Below, one piece after another: positions 1 to 5,504 of a stretch of 5,605 bases of DNA. The notes below the pieces were generated by a model. That model was not told the DNA's origin and made no database searches. It was given only the letters and a program-made list of their open reading frames with translations. Numbering within the stretch: position 1 is the stretch's first letter; every line of letters starts with the position of its first letter. The DNA is from an uncultured Planctomycetaceae bacterium (GTDB lineage: Bacteria > Planctomycetota > Planctomycetia > Planctomycetales > Planctomycetaceae). The position numbers were made by a program, and so were the translations under genes. The DNA is taken from NCBI GenBank assembly GCA_903898975.1, contig CAIUHT010000337.1:1-5605 (forward strand), in the 5' to 3' direction.

Positions 1-16
1 AGAACCGCGCCTTCGC

Positions 17-60
17 GTTTTCAGCAACCCGTTGCCCGGCAACGGGTTAGACTGGAAAAC
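17..60. repeat. 44-base imperfect palindrome (strong hairpin)
   Basis: The inner arms are an exact 11-base inverted repeat, AACCCGTTGCC at 26-36 and GGCAACGGGTT at 38-48, separated by one base; a real hairpin would open a 5-base loop. The outer arms GTTTTCAG (17-24) and CTGGAAAAC (52-60) also pair, with one bulged G. No T-run follows on either strand, so it does not look like a textbook intrinsic terminator. It could be a protein-binding palindrome, an RNA stability or stop structure at the end of an upstream gene, or a dispersed repeat. Confidence 0.75.
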
Positions 61-140
61 ACCAAAAAGTATGGTCTAGTTCTGGTTGACACGACCACAC
101 GAGAACCATGAAAACCCCAGCATTCCCTACTTTTCCAATC

Positions 141-164
141 CCCGATTCCTTTGGATTCGGGTTT
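141..164 (+). terminator. Possible terminator-like hairpin
   Basis: The arms CCCGATTCC (141-149) and GGATTCGGG (153-161) pair in 8 of 9 positions, with a single T-T mismatch and a 3-base loop. Three T residues follow at 162-164. The T-run is short, so this may be only a weak terminator, or a structured element between genes. It could belong to an upstream gene whose end may lie near 109. Confidence 0.35.
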
Positions 165-296
165 CGGGAGTCCTGACAGTTCCGTCTCTCAAGACAAGGG
201 ATTTGGATCATCCCGCAGGGATTGGTTCTGCGGCTGCCACTGGTGAATGACTCTCTGAAGGATCATGGCCTGTGAGATAAAGTATTCTTTTGTTAT

Positions 297-302
297 TATA
301 AT
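297..302 (+). promoter_or_regulatory. Consensus -10 box (TATAAT) in an AT-rich patch
   Basis: The hexamer TATAAT matches the sigma70 -10 consensus exactly and sits in the most AT-rich part of the window. The -35 position 17 bases upstream (274-279, GAGATA) matches TTGACA in only 3 of 6 bases, and there is no TG extension. ATTATAAT at 295-302 is itself palindromic, so the box also reads on the - strand. It is followed by the palindrome AACAATTGTT at 306-315. If used, transcription would start near 309, giving a leader of about 180-280 bases to the STAS gene. Confidence 0.35.
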
Positions 303-340
303 CGGAACAATTGTTAACATAGTGTTCATACACGAGTAAC

Positions 341-373
341 ACAGGTCTATTTTCTCAAGAGAAGACCGGTTTT
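341..373 (+). terminator. Terminator-like or attenuator hairpin upstream of the STAS gene
   Basis: The arms at 341-348 (ACAGGTCT) and 363-370 (AGACCGGT) pair in 7 of 8 positions. The 14-base loop between them contains a second inverted repeat, TTCTC and GAGAA around 352-363. The structure ends in a short T-run at 370-373. It lies about 40 bases downstream of the -10 box at 297, so it could end a short transcript of about 65 bases or act as an attenuator for the STAS gene. The T-run is short, so termination is not certain. Confidence 0.3.
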
Positions 374-472
374 GCCGATTGATGGGGTGGCAGCATCTGA
401 ATCAGGGAAGATTGGTTGTGATCCAGGTCGTCGCTTTCTGCGTCTGAACTAGACTATTTCATATTCGAGAGC

Positions 473-480
473 AAGAGGAG
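473..480 (+). promoter_or_regulatory. Ribosome binding site favouring the GTG start at 490
   Basis: AAGAGGAG is a strong Shine-Dalgarno match and ends 9 bases before the GTG at 490, which is in frame with the STAS gene. If used, it adds 32 residues to the STAS protein. The ATG at 586 has no comparable site. This is the main argument against the start chosen for the gene. Confidence 0.45.
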
Positions 481-585
481 TGGGGGTCGGTGGTAGACAC
501 TTGGTCGTTTACCGGTTCCCGCGACCCGTGCCTGTTCCTTCCTCCCGCGGTTGCCGGGGGGGATGTCTGTGTTCCTCGGTGTGCT

Positions 586-912
586 ATGCCGTCTGCGACT
601 GATTTTCTACGTGTGTTCGAGTCAGGTGAGACCACGGTGGTCGGGTTCGTAGGACCCGTTCTCCCCGATCAGCTCGATCTGGATTCCATTCGACAAGACC
701 TGGGAGCCATGCTCCGGCAGAATGGCTCCTCGTCCATCGCGTTTAACCTCTCGGGGGTCGACTTCCTGCCCAGTGCAATCCTTGGGCTATTGGCTGCCCT
801 CACTCGGGATGGCTTCCAGGTTCACCTCCATAATCCCTCGGCGAACCTCCGATCGGTTCTCGAAGTGACCCACCTGAACCGTTTGTTCACCGTGCACGAG
901 CTGGGTGTGTGA
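586..912 (+). CDS. STAS-domain protein (anti-sigma factor antagonist-like)
   Basis: This 108-residue protein is essentially one STAS domain. Such domains bind anti-sigma kinases or other partners in partner-switching signalling in the cytoplasm. The fold order is visible: an N-terminal strand pair (LRVFESGETTVVGFVGPV, about 8-25), a helix (about 32-45), the core segment AFNLSGVDFLPSAILGLLAAL (about 52-72) and a C-terminal helix-strand region ending with LNRLF. Ser63, in FLPSAILG, sits where the phosphorylated serine of SpoIIAA-type proteins lies, so it may be switched by a kinase. The ATG at 586 was chosen because the domain starts almost at once and the length matches single-domain members. 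The GTG at 490 has a better ribosome binding site but adds 32 residues of unconvincing composition. No anti-sigma kinase, sigma factor or phosphatase gene is next to it. The family call is firm; the start and partner are not. Confidence 0.8.
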   Translation: MPSATDFLRVFESGETTVVGFVGPVLPDQLDLDSIRQDLGAMLRQNGSSSIAFNLSGVDFLPSAILGLLAALTRDGFQVHLHNPSANLRSVLEVTHLNRLFTVHELGV

Positions 913-1100
913 CGCGGGATTCGCCTGTCCTGAGTCATTTTGCAAAAAGGGGTGCTTGGTTTCCCGTTGGCGCGGTTGCCCGCAGTAAGCCACAGTGGCT
1001 GATTCGCGCGAGCCCTCTGACCCGTGCCATTATGGTAGTCGATACCCTCCTAAGGACCTTGGCCCCGCACCGCGTCATTCGCCTTTAGTGGCTGCATCGC

Positions 1101-2237
1101 TTGAGTGTCAACTCCTTCGCGTCAGAGACGCCTCCCGGATTCGACCCTGCCCGACTCGCTCGGTCCTATTGTCTACTGTTGGAGTGGTGTGAGGCAGGCA
1201 AGATTCCTGCAGCGGCCATGTGTGTCGGCCGACGGGGAGTGGTTTCGGAGACTTGGGTCTGGGGTCGGCAGGGACCTTGGCCCAGCGATCTCCCACTCAA
1301 GCGTGATGCGATCTTTCTGATTGCCTCCATCACCAAGCCAATCGTAGCGTTGGGGCTGCTGCAACTGGTCGAGAGAGGCTTGCTGGCACTCGATGACCGT
1401 GTCGAGCGCTTTCTACCCGGGTTTGGTCGACAGGGGAAGCACGCGATCACACTGCGGCATTTGGTGACTCATACGTCGGGGTTGCCAGACATGCCTCCCA
1501 ACAATCTCGAACTGCGTCAGGCCCGGGCCGGGCTCAAGGAGTTTGTCGCGGCGACCGCCGAGGGGCCGCTCGTTTTTCCCCCTGGGCGAGGCGTGCAGTA
1601 TCAGAGCATGGGCTTCGCCGTATTGGGCGAAGTGATCGCCCGTGTCGCCAGTCAGCCCTGTGCGCAGTTTCTGCACGAGCAACTTTTCGCTCCGCTCGGC
1701 TGTGCCGATACGGCACTTGGGGCACCCGACGACTGGTTCGCAGGGGCTCAACCCAAGATCGATCGCGTCGCCCGCCTCCGCCTGCCCCCCGAGCAACTCG
1801 AGGGGAGCGACTGGAATTGGAACAGTCGTTATTGGCGGCAATTAGGAGCCCCTTGGGGTGGGTTGTTGACGACACCCGCCGACCTGGCCCGGATGGCAGG
1901 GCTGATGCTCGGATGGCAAGGCGACCAGTGGATCTCGGGGGCCTCCCGGCAGGCGGCGACTCGAAATCAGCTTGAGGGGATGCGAGAGGTGCCTTCCGAC
2001 GATCGGCGGTGCCGTCCCTGGGGCTTGGGCTGGCGATTGAACTGGCCCGCCCACAGTGCGAACTTTGGCGATCTGCTGGGGCCCCGCACCTTCGGGCACT
2101 GGGGGGCGACGGGTACCGTCCTCTGGCTGGACCCCGACCAAGACGCCTTCTGCCTCTTGTTGACCACGCAACCTCAAGAGCCCGGAGGCGAGTTCCTCGC
2201 TCGGATTTCCAACATCGTTGCCGCTTCAATCGCTTGA
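1101..2237 (+). CDS. Serine hydrolase, beta-lactamase/EstB family (PF00144)
   Basis: This 378-residue protein belongs to the penicillin-binding-protein-like serine hydrolases, whose members are esterases, D-aminopeptidases or class C beta-lactamase relatives. The SxxK motif is S76-I-T-K79, with Ser76 the expected nucleophile and Lys79 the expected base. The second motif is Y167-Q-S169, in place of the usual YxN or YSN. The third is H333-W-G335, replacing the KTG of beta-lactamases, as is usual in the esterase-like branch. HTSGLP (124-129) and GGLLTTPADLARM (253-265) are further family marks. There is no signal peptide, and the seven scattered cysteines fit a cytoplasmic protein. The start is a TTG at 1101 with no clear ribosome binding site; a TAG at 1086-1088 closes the frame just upstream and the family's N-terminal helix begins at about residue 15, so it is the best available. 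It stands alone, 188 bases after the STAS gene. The substrate cannot be told from sequence, and antibiotic resistance should not be inferred. Confidence 0.88.
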   Translation: MSVNSFASETPPGFDPARLARSYCLLLEWCEAGKIPAAAMCVGRRGVVSETWVWGRQGPWPSDLPLKRDAIFLIASITKPIVALGLLQLVERGLLALDDRVERFLPGFGRQGKHAITLRHLVTHTSGLPDMPPNNLELRQARAGLKEFVAATAEGPLVFPPGRGVQYQSMGFAVLGEVIARVASQPCAQFLHEQLFAPLGCADTALGAPDDWFAGAQPKIDRVARLRLPPEQLEGSDWNWNSRYWRQLGAPWGGLLTTPADLARMAGLMLGWQGDQWISGASRQAATRNQLEGMREVPSDDRRCRPWGLGWRLNWPAHSANFGDLLGPRTFGHWGATGTVLWLDPDQDAFCLLLTTQPQEPGGEFLARISNIVAASIA

Positions 2238-2246
2238 GCTCCACCG

Positions 2247-2264
2247 AATCGCGGATTCGCGATT
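2247..2264 (+). repeat. Hairpin after the serine hydrolase gene
   Basis: AATCGCG (2247-2253) and CGCGATT (2258-2264) are a perfect 7-base inverted repeat with a 4-base loop, starting 9 bases after the stop codon. The position suggests a role at the transcript 3' end. There is no T-run after it, so intrinsic termination is doubtful; it may instead protect the mRNA end. A second small hairpin, CAGGC/GCCTG at 2323-2338, lies further on in the same gap. Confidence 0.4.
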
Positions 2265-2444
2265 GGTTCGTCCGTGGGTTCAGGTCGAGCTGATCTTCGC
2301 TTCGACAATCTGCTCGGGAATTCAGGCGGTCGAGCCTGGGGCGACCACATGTCGAAACCGGCCGATTGGTGAACGAGGCAGCTTGGGTAAGTGAGGAAAT
2401 CCCTGGCAGCGAGTCGCTATTGAGTCGGGTTATGGAATTCTGGT

Positions 2445-2451
2445 AAGGGGG
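2445..2451 (+). promoter_or_regulatory. Ribosome binding site of the DUF1573 gene
   Basis: The purine-rich AAGGGGG ends 6 bases before the ATG at 2458 and 3 bases before an in-frame TTG at 2455. The spacing supports the ATG and is the reason this start was preferred to the later ATG at 2530. Confidence 0.5.
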
Positions 2452-2457
2452 ACGTTG

Positions 2458-3354
2458 ATGTTAAGTGGACCGTTCGGGCAACCGGCTGACTCCGCTCCCC
2501 TTCATCTCCCTAAGCAAGGCCTCGTTGCGATGCAGTTGCCTCTCCGTGGTGTCTTAGGAAGGATTCTGGGCAACGGCCATTGGCTGCTCGCCTGGTCGGT
2601 TCCCCTATGTTGTGGCGTGGTGGCCCAATTCACAGTCCCGACCCAACGTTCGATCGCCGCCAGTCCGCCGCTCCCGGCCCTGGCCTTCGAGCAATACCTC
2701 ATCGATTATGGGGCGGTCATTCCAACGGAAGAGGTCCGGACGCACTTCGGCTTCGTCAACAACTCCGAGCGTCTGGTCACCATCGATCGCCTTGATTCGA
2801 GCTGCGGATGCCTGCAGCCCCAACTCGCGGCGGGCTCGCAGCAGCTTGATCCTGGCGAACGGGGCGAGTTTCTATTGCGAGTGCAGACGGCCAACCAGTC
2901 GGTTGGTCCCAAGGAATATTCGGTCACCGTTTATTATCGTGACCCTGAACCGCAGCAAACCACGGTCCGCTTCCGCGTTACCCTCCCCGATAACCAGGTC
3001 GTGGTTCGACCGCGGGCAGTGATGATCTACCTCACCGATGACAGCCCAATGCTGCAGTCCGCCGAAGTGGTGGATCGCCGGGAACGCAAACTCGAAATCA
3101 CCCGCATCGAGAGTCATCCTCCGGAGCTCGCCGAGGTGACCCACGTCGCCACCGAGGATGATGACGAAGGGCATCGCCATTACCGACTGCAGGTCTCGGT
3201 TCCCGCCGACTTACCCCAGGGCAACCATCGCGGGACGGTCTGGATTCACACAAACGACCCCGCCTACCAGAGACTCCGCCTGCCGTTGGCCCTGCAGAAG
3301 GGCAAGCTCCCCTCCCCGGGTGCGACGGCAGTGATGCCTCGCCCGCGTCGCTAG
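2458..3354 (+). CDS. Secreted or membrane-anchored DUF1573 protein
   Basis: The protein has 298 residues. A hydrophobic segment at about 42-60 (WLLAWSVPLCCGVVAQFTV) follows a basic stretch and looks like a signal peptide or membrane anchor, with a possible VVA signal-peptidase site ending at residue 56. DUF1573 covers about 78-155: it starts with a YGAVIP strand, has FGFVNNSE, and carries the hallmark SSCGC (114-118), followed by the LDPGERGEF turn. A second beta-rich half (about 180-280), ending with GTVWIHTNDP, resembles the second immunoglobulin-like domain of planctomycete members. The family's function is unknown; the fold suggests extracytoplasmic binding or assembly. The ATG at 2458 was chosen for its ribosome binding site. 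The ATG at 2530 would give a cleaner, 32-residue signal peptide. The gene stands alone, 220 bases after the hydrolase and 287 before def. Confidence 0.82.
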   Translation: MLSGPFGQPADSAPLHLPKQGLVAMQLPLRGVLGRILGNGHWLLAWSVPLCCGVVAQFTVPTQRSIAASPPLPALAFEQYLIDYGAVIPTEEVRTHFGFVNNSERLVTIDRLDSSCGCLQPQLAAGSQQLDPGERGEFLLRVQTANQSVGPKEYSVTVYYRDPEPQQTTVRFRVTLPDNQVVVRPRAVMIYLTDDSPMLQSAEVVDRRERKLEITRIESHPPELAEVTHVATEDDDEGHRHYRLQVSVPADLPQGNHRGTVWIHTNDPAYQRLRLPLALQKGKLPSPGATAVMPRPRR

Positions 3355-3404
3355 ACCACCGGCCTGCGCGTCGACTCTCAGTCCATCTTGGTGCTTGACC
3401 AACG

Positions 3405-3429
3405 CGGTTCCGAGTGTTCCTGCGAACCG
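3405..3429 (+). repeat. Hairpin between the DUF1573 gene and def
   Basis: CGGTTC (3405-3410) and GAACCG (3424-3429) are a perfect 6-base inverted repeat with a 13-base loop, 50 bases after the DUF1573 stop. A smaller perfect repeat, TTGGT/ACCAA, lies at 3388-3402. Neither is followed by a T-run. They lie just upstream of the def promoter candidate and may mark the end of the DUF1573 transcript. Confidence 0.3.
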
Positions 3430-3440
3430 GGGGTGGCAAC

Positions 3441-3469
3441 TCGACCCCCTCTCGCCAACGGTCTATACT
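3441..3469 (+). promoter_or_regulatory. Candidate sigma70-type promoter of def-fmt
   Basis: TCGACC (3441-3446, 4 of 6 against TTGACA) and TATACT (3464-3469, 5 of 6 against TATAAT) are separated by exactly 17 bases. This is the best promoter match in the window that has both boxes. Transcription would start near 3476 and leave a leader of about 165 bases before the def ATG. It sits after the DUF1573 gene and would make def-fmt its own transcription unit. Confidence 0.5.
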
Positions 3470-3641
3470 CGCTAACACGACAGTAACGCGGGGCCTAAAT
3501 TGCCCTGCCGGCTGCGAGCTTAAGATCTGCGGCACTCGGTCGGTCCTTCTCACCCGATGTCGTCGTTTCCCCTTCAGTTTCTCTTTCGTGCTGAGCTTGC
3601 CGGGCTTCCGGCCCGCGTCGATCGGCCGTCAGGTGCCCGGA

Positions 3642-4223
3642 ATGCAGATTGTTCACTTCCCCCATCCCGCACTGCGGTTCAAATCGACGCCGATCATTCG
3701 GATCGACAACGAACTACGGCAGATTGTTCGCGAGATGTTCGACCTGATGTATGCCGCCGAAGGAATAGGTCTGGCTGCGAATCAGGTGGGGCTTCCCTGG
3801 CGGCTGTTCATCCTGAACCTGACTGCCGACCCGAACGAAAAAGAGGAAGAACACGTCTTCATCAATCCCGAAATCATCGAACGCAAGGGGACCATCGAAG
3901 CCGAGGAGGGATGCCTCTCGCTGCCAAAGCTGTACCACCCAGTCCGGCGTTCGCAGGAAGTGGTGATTGAAGCCTACGACCTGACCGGCGCCGGCTTCGA
4001 AATGACCGTGGATGATCTCGCCAGTCGGGCTGTCCAGCATGAACTCGACCATCTCGATGGCGTGCTCTTCATCGATCGCCTGAGCGAGTTCGCCCGGCGG
4101 GAAGTTGCCTCGCAGGTCAACGACTTCGAAACGGCATTCCGCCAGCAACAACAGACGGGAATCATTCCCGCCGATACTGAACTTGAGCAACAACTGCGCG
4201 AACTGGTGCAGCGGCAGTCATGA
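3642..4223 (+). CDS. def: Peptide deformylase
   Basis: This metal-dependent enzyme removes the formyl group from the N-terminal methionine of new proteins as they leave the ribosome. All three family motifs are present in the 193-residue form: GIGLAANQ (41-48), EGCLS (89-93) and QHELDHLDG (132-140). The expected metal ligands are Cys91, His133 and His137, with Glu134 catalytic. The first 150 residues have the normal length; residues 151-193 form a charged, glutamine-rich tail that is probably helical. The ATG at 3642 begins the family's typical N-terminus (QIVHFPHPALR), and an AGGTG lies 6 bases upstream. The frame stays open back to a GTG at 3414, but that stretch overlaps the promoter candidate and has no family resemblance. 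Its stop overlaps the fmt start by 4 bases. Function is certain from the motifs. Confidence 0.96.
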   Translation: MQIVHFPHPALRFKSTPIIRIDNELRQIVREMFDLMYAAEGIGLAANQVGLPWRLFILNLTADPNEKEEEHVFINPEIIERKGTIEAEEGCLSLPKLYHPVRRSQEVVIEAYDLTGAGFEMTVDDLASRAVQHELDHLDGVLFIDRLSEFARREVASQVNDFETAFRQQQQTGIIPADTELEQQLRELVQRQS

Positions 4224-5188
4224 CCCCCCTCCGCATGGTCATGATGGGGACCGGTGAATTCGCCCTCCCCAGTTTCGAGATTCTCTACCAGACAGGGCAC
4301 GAGGTGGTAGGGCTAATCACTCAGCCCGATCGAATTGCCCCCGGACGGCGTCGCGAACACGAGAACACCCTAAAACAACTCGCGCTCTCGCGGCAGACCC
4401 CTGTGCTGCAACCGGCCAGCATCAACACCTCCGAGGGGGTCAATTCGCTCCTCCAGTTGCGTCCCGATGTACTGGTTGTTGCCGCCTATGGGCAGATTCT
4501 CTCGCCGGACGTTCTGCGGATCCCCCGGCTCGCTGCGATCAACGTTCATGCCTCGCTGCTCCCCCGGCACCGAGGTGCTTCGCCCGTGGCCCACGCCATT
4601 TGGATGGGCGACAGTGTGACCGGTGTCAGCATCATCCAGATTCTGCCCGCGCTCGATGCCGGGCCCGTCCTAGCTACAGTGTCCACCCCCATCGGGTCGA
4701 CTGAGACCGCTGGGGAATTGGAAGACCGCCTCGCCCACCTCGGTGCCGTGCTGCTGCCCGACGTCCTTCGCAATCTGCAGGCAGGCACAGCGCGGGGCGT
4801 CCCCCAAGACCCTGCCCTTGTGACCCGCTGTCCCAAGCTCAAGAAAGAACAGGGACAGATCGACTGGTCGCAATCCCCAGCCCGCATCGACCGCCATGTA
4901 CGGGCCATGCAGCCGTGGCCTGGTCCCAGTACGCATCTCCTCGAGAACTCACTCCCCTCGCAGCGACTGATTGTGCTAGCAGTGCGAGAAGTCAACGACC
5001 GCGTGGATGCCCCCGTCGGACACGTGCTCGCCGATTCCCAGGGACGCTTCCTCATTCAGGCAGGGGGCGGTCAGGTCGAACTACTCCGCGTGCAGCCACC
5101 GGGAAAAAAGCCAATGGCTGGGAGCGACTTCCTACGTGGTCACCCACCAGCCCCCCACGCTCGCCTTGGTGCCGACCCCACGGTTTAG
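4220..5188 (+). CDS. fmt: Methionyl-tRNA formyltransferase
   Basis: The enzyme transfers a formyl group from 10-formyltetrahydrofolate to methionyl initiator tRNA, in the cytoplasm. The 322-residue length is close to the usual 310-320. The N-terminal catalytic domain opens with MMGTGEFALPSFE (8-20). It has the folate-site and catalytic region INVHASLLPRHRGASP (107-122), with Asn108 and His110, and LDAGP (145-149) with Asp146; these match the Asn-His-Asp set of the E. coli enzyme. The C-terminal tRNA-binding domain follows from about 205, with the QIDW motif, RAMQPWPG (228-235) and the family ending GKKPMAGSDFLRGH (295-308). The start ATG overlaps the def stop as ATGA, so the two are probably translationally coupled. 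The complete motif set makes it look functional. Confidence 0.97.
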   Translation: MTPLRMVMMGTGEFALPSFEILYQTGHEVVGLITQPDRIAPGRRREHENTLKQLALSRQTPVLQPASINTSEGVNSLLQLRPDVLVVAAYGQILSPDVLRIPRLAAINVHASLLPRHRGASPVAHAIWMGDSVTGVSIIQILPALDAGPVLATVSTPIGSTETAGELEDRLAHLGAVLLPDVLRNLQAGTARGVPQDPALVTRCPKLKKEQGQIDWSQSPARIDRHVRAMQPWPGPSTHLLENSLPSQRLIVLAVREVNDRVDAPVGHVLADSQGRFLIQAGGGQVELLRVQPPGKKPMAGSDFLRGHPPAPHARLGADPTV

Positions 5189-5344
5189 GGCCGCTGGGCC
5201 GACACCTATTGTGCCACGGCGTGAAGGGATTGGCCCTCTGCAGAGATTGTGCACATCAGCCAGCGGTTGGGCTCTGAAGGGGGGCAGCGCAGGTTCACCG
5301 TGTCCTCGGGTAGGAACTACTCCCGCCGCAACTATCACATTAGG

Positions 5345-5375
5345 TGAGACGCACGGGTCGCCTTGCCCTGTCTCA
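5345..5375. repeat. Two-tier hairpin after fmt
   Basis: TGAGAC (5345-5350) and GTCTCA (5370-5375) are a perfect inverted repeat. Between them GGG (5355-5357) and CCC (5366-5368) can extend the stem past an internal loop. There is no T-run, so it is not a clear terminator. Confidence 0.35.
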
Positions 5376-5473
5376 ATCAGGCCGCCGGACCCGCCGCTAG
5401 CCCGGACTTCATTTGCCATTCTCCCCGGGACGCCCGACAATCATCCTTCAAGTCGTGCAGATCCCTGCGGTGA

Positions 5474-5504
5474 AGAATGCGGCAGGAATGACTGCCGCCG
5501 TTCT
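5474..5504 (+). terminator. Strong hairpin, possible terminator
   Basis: GCGGCAG (5479-5485) and CTGCCGC (5492-5498) pair perfectly around a 6-base loop. The outer arms AGAA (5474-5477) and TTCT (5501-5504) continue the stem past a small internal loop. The bases after it are pyrimidine-rich but not a T-run. It lies 286 bases beyond the fmt stop, so it could end the def-fmt transcript or that of a gene on the other strand. Confidence 0.35.

Larger units (their letters stand above)
1..585. other. Intergenic or leader region without a convincing gene
   Basis: No reading frame here is persuasive. Frame 1 is open from the window edge to a TGA at 109-111 (36 codons) and could be the tail of an upstream gene, but it matches no family I know and its start is outside the window. 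A 22-codon ATG frame at 108-176 has no ribosome binding site. The stretch holds several inverted repeats, a perfect TTGACA at 86-91 without a good -10 at the right distance, and an AT-rich patch around 275-320 that contrasts with the GC-rich surroundings. The last ~95 bases (490-585) are in frame with the STAS gene and would be coding if translation starts at the GTG at 490. Confidence 0.6.

Noticed and set aside
86..91. Perfect TTGACA as a promoter -35 box
   Set aside because: No acceptable -10 box at 16-18 bases downstream; the best candidate, TGAAAA at 109-114, matches only 3 of 6.
108..176. 22-codon frame starting ATG AAA ACC
   Set aside because: Too short, with no ribosome binding site and no recognisable product; it contains the 141-161 hairpin.
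1017..1046. Possible promoter for the hydrolase (CTGACC, then GATACC 18 bases later)
   Set aside because: The -10 match is only 3 of 6 and the spacing is not ideal; chance level.
995..1192. 65-codon + strand frame between the STAS and hydrolase genes
   Set aside because: No family features and it runs into the hydrolase gene in another frame. The 188-base gap (913-1100) shows only short palindromes, such as AGCCAC/GTGGCT at 988-1000.
1101..2237. Reading the serine hydrolase as an antibiotic-resistance beta-lactamase
   Set aside because: No signal peptide and HWG in place of KTG; SxxK alone is shared by many esterases and peptidases.
1534..2244. 236-codon frame on the - strand inside the serine hydrolase gene
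   Set aside because: Arg/Ser/Pro-rich composition typical of an antisense shadow; the + strand gene carries full catalytic motifs.
5132..5440. 102-codon frame on the - strand across the end of fmt and the gap after it
   Set aside because: It overlaps a certain gene antisense, has no family resemblance and no supporting start signal; it looks like a shadow frame in GC-rich DNA.
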